Shown piece by piece: positions 46,192 to 54,448 of a DNA stretch of 64,000 nucleotides (positions are counted from its first letter, which is position 1; each line of letters opens with the position of its first letter). Origin of the DNA: an uncultured bacterium (GTDB taxonomy: Bacteria > Bacillota_I > Bacilli_A > RFN20 > CAG-826); NCBI GenBank assembly GCA_949290395.1, contig CASERQ010000002.1:194727-258726 (forward strand), in the 5' to 3' direction. The notes beneath the pieces were generated by a model. It ran no database searches, was not told where the DNA came from, and worked only from the letters and a program-made list of their open reading frames with translations. Both the position numbers and the translations under genes were made by a program.

Positions 46192-48738
46192 TTAATAAAG
46201 TCTAATATCGAATTTTCTTTCGAATAATCTTGTCTTATCAAGATTGATTCCTAAATGTAAAACGGTACCGTTTTCATATTTTTTATCCGATTGTATATAG
46301 ATTGTATTACCTAAAACATCGCAAACTACAAATTTATATTTTCCATAGTCGATGTAATCTTTAACAACTGCTTCAATACCATGATCTTGAATAGTATAAG
46401 CATCGTGAGCTACTTCAAGTCTAAATAAAGTTACAAATGTTCTAGTTGAGAGAGCTTGAATAATCTTACTTTCAATGTCTTCATTTACTTTAATGTAATA
46501 GCCATTAATCATAAGATAGCCTTGTCTTAAAGCAAAGTTATAAGCATTGTCTTTTGCTTGATAATCTTTTTCAACATCACTAACTTCTGTTAAAACGACT
46601 TTATTAATATCTTCGTTTTTAGCTTTAGCTTCCTTGATTAATTCTTTATCTTTAGCAAGTCTAGCTTTCTTTTCTTCGAGACCTTGAGCTTTAACTGATT
46701 GAAGTTCAGCAAGTGTTGTCTTGATATCAGCATCGCTGTCTTGTTTTAACCAAGCATCATTATCAGACATAATTGAATTGAATTTATCGTGTAATTCTTT
46801 TACATTTTTAATTCTTGCTTCAAATGCATCTCTGACTTCTTTTTCTGTTGCTTCATCTCTTGCTTTTTCTTCAGCACTTCTCGCATTAAGTTTAGCAATA
46901 CTATCGTTATAAGCAGCTAAATCAGCATTATATTTTTCTTTTTCTTTAGCAATTGCTTCAGTTAAGCCATCTTTAATTTTCTTTTTACCTTCTTTTCCAA
47001 GATCACCTTTTTCAAGGTTAAAGGTAGCTTCAGCTCTTAACTTAGCAATATTATTTTTCATAGTTTCTTTTAAAGCTTTAGGAACTGTTGTATCAATAGC
47101 AATACCTTTTAATGCTTTTCTTTCTTCAGCTTCTAAATCATTAATATGTTCTTTAACTATGCCATCAATGCTATTTTTAACAAACTTTTTACTTTCGTGA
47201 AGTGTTGCAGCACTTGCAAATCCACTAATATATTCATCATATGTCTTAAGTGGTTCAAGAATAACTTCTTCATCCTTTTCAAGAGAAATCTTTGTGAAAT
47301 CAATATTAATCTTTACGGTATCACCTACTTTATAATTTTCACCATTAAGTTTTGTGAAGAAAATTCTGTTATCGATTTCAAGATAGCAAAGTTTTACGTC
47401 GTTAACTTCTTCGATATGAGCAATTTTTGCAGGAATATCACCATCAAAGCTAATAGCATCACTTGGAACAAGTAAACTTAAATCTTTATTATCAGCAACT
47501 TTAATTGCTTCTGGTAAAGGTAAATCAACATTTAAGAAATGTAAGATATTGTCTTTAACTTCAGCATCGAAAAGATTTAATTCAGGTACACGAGGCATAA
47601 TGCTATCTTCAGTCTTGTAATCAAAGAAATGAATATGATCAACATCAAAAGCGGCATCAATAATATCACCAGGTTGAATTCCAAGATAACCTTTTTGGTT
47701 CTTAATAATAACTCTAGTTGATGATTCAACATAACCATCGCCATACATATTAAGATCACCATAAATTAATGTTTCACTTCCTAATTCTTCAAAGTGAGAA
47801 ACTTTAACTTTAACGATGTTTTTACTCTTTTTAACTACTTCTGGTTCAATTGAGATATTTTCACATCTTAAGCCAACAATAACTTTCTTCTTTCCGTTAA
47901 AGTAAGCTGGTTGAACTTTTAATAATTGATTGAATGGAACATATAAAACATCATCACAATAATCAAACTTGATTTCGACGATATCTTTATTTCTCTTTAA
48001 TGTCGCTTCAAAGAAGTTCATTTGTGGAGTTCCAATAAATCCTGCAACGAATTTATTAATTGGATAGTTATAAAGATTTTTTGGCGTATCGATTTGTTGG
48101 ACACGACCTAATTTCATAACAACAATTCTTGTACCCATTGTCATAGCTTCAGTTTGATCGTGAGTAACATAAATGAATGTTGTTCCAAGTTGCTTATGTA
48201 ATTTTGAAATTTCAGCTCTCATTTGAGTTCTGAGTTTAGCATCAAGATTAGATAAAGGTTCATCAAGTAAGAAAACTTTTGGATTTCTTAAGATAGCTCT
48301 ACCTAAAGCAACTCTTTGTCTTTGACCACCAGACATAGCTCTTGGTTTTCTATCAAGATATTCTTTAATACCAAGAATGTCAGCAGCCCACATAATTTTT
48401 TCATGGATTTCAGCCGCAGGAATGTGTCTTAATTTGAGACCGAAAGCCATGTTATCATAAACTGTCATATGAGGATAAAGAGCATAGTTTTGGAAAACCA
48501 TTGCAATATCTCTATCCTTTGGTTCCATATTGTTAACAAGTTTATCACCAATGAAAAGTTCGCCAGCAGAAATGTCTTCAAGACCAGCAATCATTCTAAG
48601 GGTTGTTGATTTACCACAACCAGAAGGTCCAACAAAGACAATAAATTCTTTGTCTTTGATTTCCATATTGAAATCACTAACGGCTTTTGTTCCATTTGGA
48701 TAAACTTTATAAATATGTCTTAAACTTAAATCTGCCAT
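46192..48738 (-). CDS. msmK: Maltodextrin ABC transporter ATPase (MsmK/UgpC type) with long C-terminal coiled-coil extension
   Basis: 848 aa against about 370 for the family. Residues 1-~370 are a normal carbohydrate importer ATPase: Walker A GPSGCGKSTT near 37, signature MSGGQRQR near 135, Walker B VFLLDEPLSNLDAK, H-loop THDQTEAM, then TOBE segments. A further TOBE-like part (about 400-500) leads to a Lys/Glu/Ala-rich coiled coil (about 530-745). The end (LGNTIYIQSDKKYENGTVLHLGINLDKTRLFERKFDIRLY, quoted in part) again looks TOBE-like, so the coil may be inserted within the regulatory domain. It energises MalFG, 19 nt after malG. Confidence 0.9.
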   Translation of the reverse strand: MADLSLRHIYKVYPNGTKAVSDFNMEIKDKEFIVFVGPSGCGKSTTLRMIAGLEDISAGELFIGDKLVNNMEPKDRDIAMVFQNYALYPHMTVYDNMAFGLKLRHIPAAEIHEKIMWAADILGIKEYLDRKPRAMSGGQRQRVALGRAILRNPKVFLLDEPLSNLDAKLRTQMRAEISKLHKQLGTTFIYVTHDQTEAMTMGTRIVVMKLGRVQQIDTPKNLYNYPINKFVAGFIGTPQMNFFEATLKRNKDIVEIKFDYCDDVLYVPFNQLLKVQPAYFNGKKKVIVGLRCENISIEPEVVKKSKNIVKVKVSHFEELGSETLIYGDLNMYGDGYVESSTRVIIKNQKGYLGIQPGDIIDAAFDVDHIHFFDYKTEDSIMPRVPELNLFDAEVKDNILHFLNVDLPLPEAIKVADNKDLSLLVPSDAISFDGDIPAKIAHIEEVNDVKLCYLEIDNRIFFTKLNGENYKVGDTVKINIDFTKISLEKDEEVILEPLKTYDEYISGFASAATLHESKKFVKNSIDGIVKEHINDLEAEERKALKGIAIDTTVPKALKETMKNNIAKLRAEATFNLEKGDLGKEGKKKIKDGLTEAIAKEKEKYNADLAAYNDSIAKLNARSAEEKARDEATEKEVRDAFEARIKNVKELHDKFNSIMSDNDAWLKQDSDADIKTTLAELQSVKAQGLEEKKARLAKDKELIKEAKAKNEDINKVVLTEVSDVEKDYQAKDNAYNFALRQGYLMINGYYIKVNEDIESKIIQALSTRTFVTLFRLEVAHDAYTIQDHGIEAVVKDYIDYGKYKFVVCDVLGNTIYIQSDKKYENGTVLHLGINLDKTRLFERKFDIRLY

Positions 48739-48757
48739 ATTTTTTCTCCCTTATAAA

Positions 48758-49648
48758 TTAGCCTTTAACAGCTCCACCAGTAACACCTTCAACATAATAT
48801 CTTTGTAAACAGAAGAAGAATATAACAATAGGAATTGATGTAAAGACTGCTCCTGCACAGAATCTAGTGAAGTAATGACTTAAATTTTGTCCGTTATTAC
48901 CTGTTAACCAGTTTTGTAAACCAATAGCAACTGTCCAGTTATCAGCGTTATTTCCTAATAAATAACTACTCATCATGAAGTCGCCCCATGGAGCAACAAA
49001 ACTAGTAAGAATAGTGTAAATAATAATTGGTTTTGATAAAGGTAAAATGATTTTCCAGAAAATAGTATTTCTATTTGCTCCATCAATCATTGCCGCTTCA
49101 TCAAGTGCATGAGGAACAGTGTCAAAGAAACCTTTAACAATGTAATAGCTCATTGCACTACCAGCGATATAAACAAGTATTAATCCAAATGGATTTCCAA
49201 TCATATTGATTTGTCTTAAAACGTAATAAACAGCAATAAGAGAAAGGAATCCAGGGAACATACCAATAACAAGAATCATTTTCATGATTCCTTGTCTTCC
49301 TTTAAATCTCATTCTTGATAATGCGTAAGATACCATCAAAACAAGAATTGTTTGGAAGAAACAGGTAATGACTGCAATCATCAATGTTGTAAGATACCAT
49401 CTAATAAATGGATATTGATCATTAAAATTAAATAATGCAATGTAGTTATCAAATGTCCATTCTTCTGGTAATAAATATCCGACAACACCAGTACTTTCAC
49501 CTCTAAATGATTGAAGTAATAAATAAACGAAAGGGAATACCCAAATTATTGAAATTAAAACAAGAATTACATAAGTAACTGTATTACTTATGATTCTATT
49601 TCTACGTTGATGTCCTTCTTGACGATTTGTTAAATTGAGACGTTTCAT
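48758..49648 (-). CDS. malG: Maltodextrin ABC transporter permease MalG
   Basis: 296-aa inner membrane permease with six predicted helices and the EAA loop DEAAMIDGANRNTIFWKIILPLSKP near 185-210 (quoted within one loop) that docks the ATPase. N-terminus MKRLNLTNRQEGHQRRNR is basic and cytosolic. Its ATG overlaps or abuts the malF stop. Position between malF and the ATPase and the maltodextrin context give the substrate. Confidence 0.92.
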   Translation of the reverse strand: MKRLNLTNRQEGHQRRNRIISNTVTYVILVLISIIWVFPFVYLLLQSFRGESTGVVGYLLPEEWTFDNYIALFNFNDQYPFIRWYLTTLMIAVITCFFQTILVLMVSYALSRMRFKGRQGIMKMILVIGMFPGFLSLIAVYYVLRQINMIGNPFGLILVYIAGSAMSYYIVKGFFDTVPHALDEAAMIDGANRNTIFWKIILPLSKPIIIYTILTSFVAPWGDFMMSSYLLGNNADNWTVAIGLQNWLTGNNGQNLSHYFTRFCAGAVFTSIPIVIFFFCLQRYYVEGVTGGAVKG

Positions 49649-51150
49649 TATTGGAAATCCTCCTCATTTTTAACAGAGCTTGATCTAGAGTAGAAAATCA
49701 AGGAAATAACAGCAACGATAACGAAAACAATAATACCAATGACAGAAGCCATCTTGTAGTTGTTTTCATTAACAGTTAACTTATATAACCATGTAACTAA
49801 AAGATCGGTATCACCAGCAACATACTTATCTGGATTAACTGGAACGCCACCTGTTAACAAGAAGATAACGTTGAAGTTATTGATGTTACCAACGAACGAT
49901 GAAATTAAGCTAGGTCCCATAACGAACATCATATATGGGAGAGTAATGTTACAATACATTCTGAATGGGTTTGCACCATCAATCTTTGCTGATTCATATA
50001 AATCTTCTGGAATATTCATTAAAATACCTGTACAAGATAAAACTGTGTAAGGTATACCAACCCAAACGTTGATAATAATAACGAATACTTTAGCCCAAAT
50101 TGGATCTGTAGCATAAACTAATTTACCCATTCCAAATGATCCAAGTAATGCATTAACAATACCTTCAGAAGAGAACATTTGAGAAATTAAAAGTAAGGAA
50201 ACAAATTGAGGAACAGCAATTGTTGTAATTAAAATTGTTCTCCAAAGTTTTTTAAATCTAATTCCTTTTTTGTTAATCAAAAGCGCAACAACCATTCCTA
50301 AGAAAAAGTTTGTAAAGGTAGCAAAAACTGCCCAAACTAATGTCCAAACAAGAGCATCAGTAAATGAATAAGCAAATAATGCATTTTGTCCGACAGAATC
50401 TCCGCCTAACAAAATATCAAAGTTTTCAAAGCCAACCCAAGTAAATAAATTTTCAGGTGGCAGGTGTGCTTTATCGTAGTTCGTAAACGCGATAAAAATC
50501 ATAAAAATTAATGGAACAATAGTAAAAACAACAAGTCCTAACATTGGCAAAGCGAGTAAAGTCTTGTGATAAGATCTATCAGCTAAAGCCTTTAAATCAT
50601 CTTTAACGCCATTAACTTTTCCATTAATTGAGGTAATTTGTTGCAAATCGAAAGCTTGTTTGATGTTTGAATAATATGTATAAGCAAAGCCAATACAAAC
50701 CAAAATACATATCGTACCATAGAGTAAGATAAGCATTGAATTGTCGCCTTCAACTTTGATCCATAATCCATTTGTTTCATCCCAAACTTCAGCTGTAGCA
50801 ACAGTACCTAACGATCCGAATTGTGAAAGATATTTCCAACCCCAGAAGCCAATAAATAACGCAAAAACAATTTCAAAAAGAAGGTATAAAATACCTCTTA
50901 CATATTGCTTTCTAGCAATTAAGCCAAAACCCATAAACAAAAAAGATAATCTTGTTTTCCAATCACCAAAAACAAAAGCATCTTTTAAATTTATAAATGG
51001 TTGAATTATTTTATTTCCGATTTTTCCGAGTTTTGCAGGGATTTTTTTGAAAAAGTTCTTTGTTTTACCTGGAAAATCCATAAACCATCTTTTGGTTTTA
51101 TAGACAATACGGCGAGGTTTAGAAAGACCTAAATAAGATAAATCACTCAT
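49648..51150 (-). CDS. malF: Maltodextrin ABC transporter permease MalF
   Basis: 500-aa permease. The start is the ATG at 51150, with GAGGAG 7 nt upstream; a TTG five codons earlier is not needed. A basic N-terminal segment and two extra membrane helices (about 62-90 and 115-140) precede the core of six helices, as in Firmicute MalF proteins. The EAA loop is ESAKIDGANPFRMYCNITLP near 385-405. Partner of MalG. A stem-loop separates it from malE. Confidence 0.9.
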   Translation of the reverse strand: MSDLSYLGLSKPRRIVYKTKRWFMDFPGKTKNFFKKIPAKLGKIGNKIIQPFINLKDAFVFGDWKTRLSFLFMGFGLIARKQYVRGILYLLFEIVFALFIGFWGWKYLSQFGSLGTVATAEVWDETNGLWIKVEGDNSMLILLYGTICILVCIGFAYTYYSNIKQAFDLQQITSINGKVNGVKDDLKALADRSYHKTLLALPMLGLVVFTIVPLIFMIFIAFTNYDKAHLPPENLFTWVGFENFDILLGGDSVGQNALFAYSFTDALVWTLVWAVFATFTNFFLGMVVALLINKKGIRFKKLWRTILITTIAVPQFVSLLLISQMFSSEGIVNALLGSFGMGKLVYATDPIWAKVFVIIINVWVGIPYTVLSCTGILMNIPEDLYESAKIDGANPFRMYCNITLPYMMFVMGPSLISSFVGNINNFNVIFLLTGGVPVNPDKYVAGDTDLLVTWLYKLTVNENNYKMASVIGIIVFVIVAVISLIFYSRSSSVKNEEDFQ

Positions 51151-51171
51151 TTTTCTTCTCCTCAATAGTTT

Positions 51172-51200
51172 TTAAAGGCTCTCAAAAAGAGAGCCTTTAA
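51172..51200 (-). terminator. Intercistronic stem-loop between malE and malF
   Basis: 12-bp perfect stem TTAAAGGCTCTC/GAGAGCCTTTAA with loop AAAAA (51184-51188), 16 nt after the malE stop and not followed by a U-run on the minus strand. Probably a 3' stabiliser or partial attenuator that keeps malE mRNA above malFG. Confidence 0.65.
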
Positions 51201-51215
51201 TTAGAATATGATAAA

Positions 51216-52496
51216 TTAACTAACGATTGTTGTGATGTTTGTTGTTAAGTTATTTAATTTCTCTTGTAAATTATCAAGTGTAACTGGATCTTTAAATCCT
51301 GGATATCCACAAGCTGTTCCGAAATTTTGCATTGCTGTCCAGAAAGTTGAAGGAACATTGATTTGTGGTTGAGAAGCTTCTTCAAATTGAGCATTTAATC
51401 CACTTAAAGCAACATCAGCTTTAACTTTCTCGTTTTCTTTAGCGACATTGTTTGATGGTCCATAAGAAAATTCTTCATATCTTTTTAATTGGACATCTTC
51501 GCTTGTGATAAATCTAGCGAAAGCATGAGCTAAAGGTTGATTTTCAGAAAGTGCGTTAACACCAACAAGTTTTGTGCCTAAGAATGTACTCATTCTTGCT
51601 TTTGCTCCGTCTTTACCTTCCATCATTGGTAAAAGACCACATCTTACATTTTCATCTCCCCATGCATCTGTATCGAAAACATAAGTTTTAACAGCGGATG
51701 GATAAGAAATGAATGCACCAATTTCTTCCATATGTGCGGATAAGTATTGATTTAAAATAAGTGATTGATCACCAGAGTTTCCTCCATCAACATATTGGAA
51801 ACCAGCTGTTTTAGCAAGATTGACCATGAATGTTCCTGCGTTAACACCAGCTGCACCATTATAATCACATTCAATTTTTGATTCTTTGCCATCGACGTAT
51901 GTAACATCATATGTTCCACCAAATCCAGAGAAGAATCCATAAGCATACCAAGCATCACCCATTGGAACTACAAATTTCTTTCCAGCAGCAGCACATTGAG
52001 CAGCGACTTCTGCGAATGTTGTATCTTCATCATAATCTGTAACAACAGTTGCATCATATGTAAGCATATAACCATTATCAAGAGTCATTGGATAAGCATA
52101 AACTTTATCATCTTGTGGGTTTGATGCAGATTCAACAGCTAATGGATCATTATTATCTGTAACATAAGATAAATTTGTTCCGCCTAATTGGTTTAAAGCA
52201 CCAACGTTAATTAAATTGAATAATTGGTCGTTAGCAAATGTAAAGACATCTGCTCCACCAGCAACATCTTTTGAAATATTTGTATAAGCATCACCTTCGG
52301 AACATGTTCCAAATTCAATTGTGATATCTTTATACTCTTCATTTGATGCCTTGAATTCTTCGAATAATTTTTCATAGAATTCTTTGTGTTCAACAGGTGC
52401 CCAGACTACTAAGTCAGCTCTGCCTCCACAGCTTGATAATCCTGCAGCAGCAAGTAAAGCAACTGCGGATAATCCTAAAAGTTTTACTTTTTTCAT
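51216..52496 (-). CDS. malE: Maltodextrin-binding lipoprotein MalE
   Basis: 426-aa extracellular solute-binding protein. Lipoprotein signal MKKVKLLGLSAVALLAAAGLSSC with lipobox LSSC (Cys about 23), then a family 1 binding-protein fold: VVWAPVEHKEFYEKLFEEFK, GADVFTFANDQL near 80, AYPMTLDNGYML near 125, a C-terminal lobe with HAFARFITSED. Strong TAGGAGG ribosome site. It captures substrate for MalFG/MsmK. The paired amylomaltase and operator support maltodextrin as the ligand. Confidence 0.92.
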   Translation of the reverse strand: MKKVKLLGLSAVALLAAAGLSSCGGRADLVVWAPVEHKEFYEKLFEEFKASNEEYKDITIEFGTCSEGDAYTNISKDVAGGADVFTFANDQLFNLINVGALNQLGGTNLSYVTDNNDPLAVESASNPQDDKVYAYPMTLDNGYMLTYDATVVTDYDEDTTFAEVAAQCAAAGKKFVVPMGDAWYAYGFFSGFGGTYDVTYVDGKESKIECDYNGAAGVNAGTFMVNLAKTAGFQYVDGGNSGDQSLILNQYLSAHMEEIGAFISYPSAVKTYVFDTDAWGDENVRCGLLPMMEGKDGAKARMSTFLGTKLVGVNALSENQPLAHAFARFITSEDVQLKRYEEFSYGPSNNVAKENEKVKADVALSGLNAQFEEASQPQINVPSTFWTAMQNFGTACGYPGFKDPVTLDNLQEKLNNLTTNITTIVS

Positions 52497-52541
52497 AAAA
52501 TTTTATCCTCCTATAAGTAAACTTTAATGAATAATTTTATA

Positions 52542-52567
52542 TTATTAACTCTCTACGAGATTAATAA
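52542..52567 (-). other. Imperfect palindrome between malQ1 and malE
   Basis: Arms TTATTAA-c-TCTC (52542-52553) and GAGATTAATAA (52557-52567), 11 bp with one bulged base. It lies in the 76-nt gap between malQ1 and malE, upstream of the malE ribosome site. Could be an intercistronic stem-loop or a protein site. I see no convincing independent malE promoter. Confidence 0.45.
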
Positions 52568-52572
52568 ACCTT

Positions 52573-54084
52573 TTAAATACGTGAGTAATTATCAACCCGC
52601 CTAACAAGAATTTCTGTCTTGTCTTTTTCTTTTTCTTTAAACAATTTTTCATCTAATCTCCAACTCCAATTATCATCTGATAAAGTTGAAGGGAAATTAA
52701 TACGGGCTTCTTTTCCTAATGTGAATAAATCCATTACAGGAATAATTGCACTTTTTGCTTTTGAAGCAAAAGTAAGTTCGCATATAACTGTTGTTAGTTG
52801 TTCGTTATTAAATTTTCTTGTAAATGGAACATCAAGTTTTAAGCATTCTTCTTCTAATATATTTAACATTTTTTCTTTTTCTTCGCTATTTAAATCATCG
52901 ATAAATTGTTTTGTAGTTTTAGAATCATGTGTTCCTGAATAAGCGAAGAAATTTGGTGTGTAATTAGATGGTCTCCAAATGTTTTTTGGGTCTTCATCTT
53001 CAAATGCTTGAGAAACAATTTTCATACCTGGATAGCCAGTTTTTTTCATAAGTTCGAGGAATTTATCATCAATCATGCCTAAATCTTCAGCAACAATTGG
53101 ATAATCAAGTTTGTCTTTAAACAAGTCAAATCCTGGACCATCTACCCAAGTTCCATTTCTTGCGGTTTTGTCTCCAAATGGAATTGCAAAATATCTACTA
53201 AAACCTCTGAAGTGATCAATACGGATTAAATCATAAAGTTTTAAAGCATTATTAATTCTTTCGTTCCACCATTTATAATTAGTCTTTTTGTGATATGCCC
53301 AATTATATAAAGGATTACCCCAAAGCTGTCCATCTTCACTGAAACAATCTGGTGGCACTCCAGCTACTTTTTTAGGATTTAATCTCTCATCTAATTCAAA
53401 TAAATAAGGGTATTTCCAAACTTCAACTGAATCATAAGCAACATATATTGGTAAATCACCCATAATTTTAATGCCGTTTTTATTAGCATAATCTTTTACT
53501 AAACGATATTCATTTAAGAATTCAAATTGAGTCCACATATAGAAAAGATATTCATCTTTATGAAGTGTTTTGATTTCTTTTTCAATTGATGGATCGTATT
53601 TTCTATATTTTTCATCCCATTCATACCATGGCCTTAAAGAATGCATATCTTTTAAAACCATAAAAACAGAAAAATCACTAAAATTAGTTCCTTCTTTTAA
53701 GAATTTAACAAAATCTGGTGATGTTTTGTCGTAACGAGAAAAAGCTAATTTTAGTATTCTTAATTTGTTATTAAAGATTGCCCCATAATCAATTCTAGAA
53801 GGATTTTCTCCCCAAGAAACGCTATCAACTTCTTCTTCATTTAAGAGGTTTTTCTCAATTAAAGTTTCAAAATCAATGAAGTAATAATTAAGCGCATAAT
53901 TAGATGGAGATTGATATGGTGAATTGCCAAAACTAGTAACGTTTAATGGTAAGATTTGCCAAATTGAAAGTTCTGATTTCTTTAAAAAATCAATCAATTT
54001 GAATGCTGATTTTCCAAGCGTTCCAATTCCATATTTTCCCCAAAGAGAAGAGACTGGAAATAATAGACCTGCGTTTCTTTTCAT
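52573..54084 (-). CDS. malQ: 4-alpha-glucanotransferase (amylomaltase), catalytically complete
   Basis: GH77 enzyme that disproportionates maltodextrins in the cytoplasm. All three catalytic residues are visible: nucleophile Asp290 in RIDHFRGF, acid/base Glu333 in IVAEDLG, and Asp387 in THDSKTT. Other family motifs are kept: ILPLNVTSFGNSPYQSPSNYA near 43-63 (split), IMGDLPIYVAYDS and VPPDCFSEDGQLWGNPLY. The 503-aa length is standard. First gene of malQ-malE-malF-malG-msmK, behind a consensus promoter with a perfect cre over the start site. Confidence 0.96.
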   Translation of the reverse strand: MKRNAGLLFPVSSLWGKYGIGTLGKSAFKLIDFLKKSELSIWQILPLNVTSFGNSPYQSPSNYALNYYFIDFETLIEKNLLNEEEVDSVSWGENPSRIDYGAIFNNKLRILKLAFSRYDKTSPDFVKFLKEGTNFSDFSVFMVLKDMHSLRPWYEWDEKYRKYDPSIEKEIKTLHKDEYLFYMWTQFEFLNEYRLVKDYANKNGIKIMGDLPIYVAYDSVEVWKYPYLFELDERLNPKKVAGVPPDCFSEDGQLWGNPLYNWAYHKKTNYKWWNERINNALKLYDLIRIDHFRGFSRYFAIPFGDKTARNGTWVDGPGFDLFKDKLDYPIVAEDLGMIDDKFLELMKKTGYPGMKIVSQAFEDEDPKNIWRPSNYTPNFFAYSGTHDSKTTKQFIDDLNSEEKEKMLNILEEECLKLDVPFTRKFNNEQLTTVICELTFASKAKSAIIPVMDLFTLGKEARINFPSTLSDDNWSWRLDEKLFKEKEKDKTEILVRRVDNYSRI

Positions 54085-54108
54085 AATATAAAAAAATCCT
54101 TAAAATTT

Positions 54109-54150
54109 TGTAAGCGCTTACATTTTAAAATAAGTATTTTTAGATGTCAA
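54109..54150 (-). promoter_or_regulatory. malQ operon promoter with overlapping cre/LacI-type operator
   Basis: Minus strand: consensus TTGACA (54145-54150), 17 nt, TAAAAT (54122-54127). The perfect palindrome TGTAAGCGCTTACA (54109-54122) begins on the last base of the -10 and covers the start site, a repressing position. It fits cre consensus TGNNANCGNTNNCA. An AAGGAT ribosome site follows. The cognate LacI/CcpA-type gene is not in the window. Confidence 0.85.
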
Positions 54151-54448
54151 ACACAAAAAATGCGATAATTATGCACCTAATTTTAATTATATAAATTAAA
54201 CTAAATAAATATCACATTTTTTAATTAATTTTTTACATATATTCAAAAAAACTTCGATGGTTATCGTATTTTTTTATTTAAAATTTAATATAAAATAAGA
54301 TAGATTATTATCGAATTTTTAAAAATCTATACAAAATTATAAAAAATCTCTACTTAAATTTATTTTTTTAAATCGAGTTAAAAAATTAGTGACAAACGTG
54401 AAAAAAATTAAAAAAATCAAATAAGAAAATAAAAGAAAAACTACTTTT
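54151..54448. other. Very AT-rich gap between malQ promoter and the malQ paralogue
   Basis: No gene seen on either strand. It holds degraded copies of the GCGATA-type hairpin (TGCGATAATTATGCA near 54169, CGATGGTTATCG near 54255) and long A/T runs. No convincing terminator for the paralogue that ends at 54449. Confidence 0.4.

Noticed and set aside
46008..46241. 77-codon minus-strand frame at the end of the mal operon
   Set aside because: It overlaps the ABC ATPase 3' end and runs through two terminator hairpins; no ribosome site.
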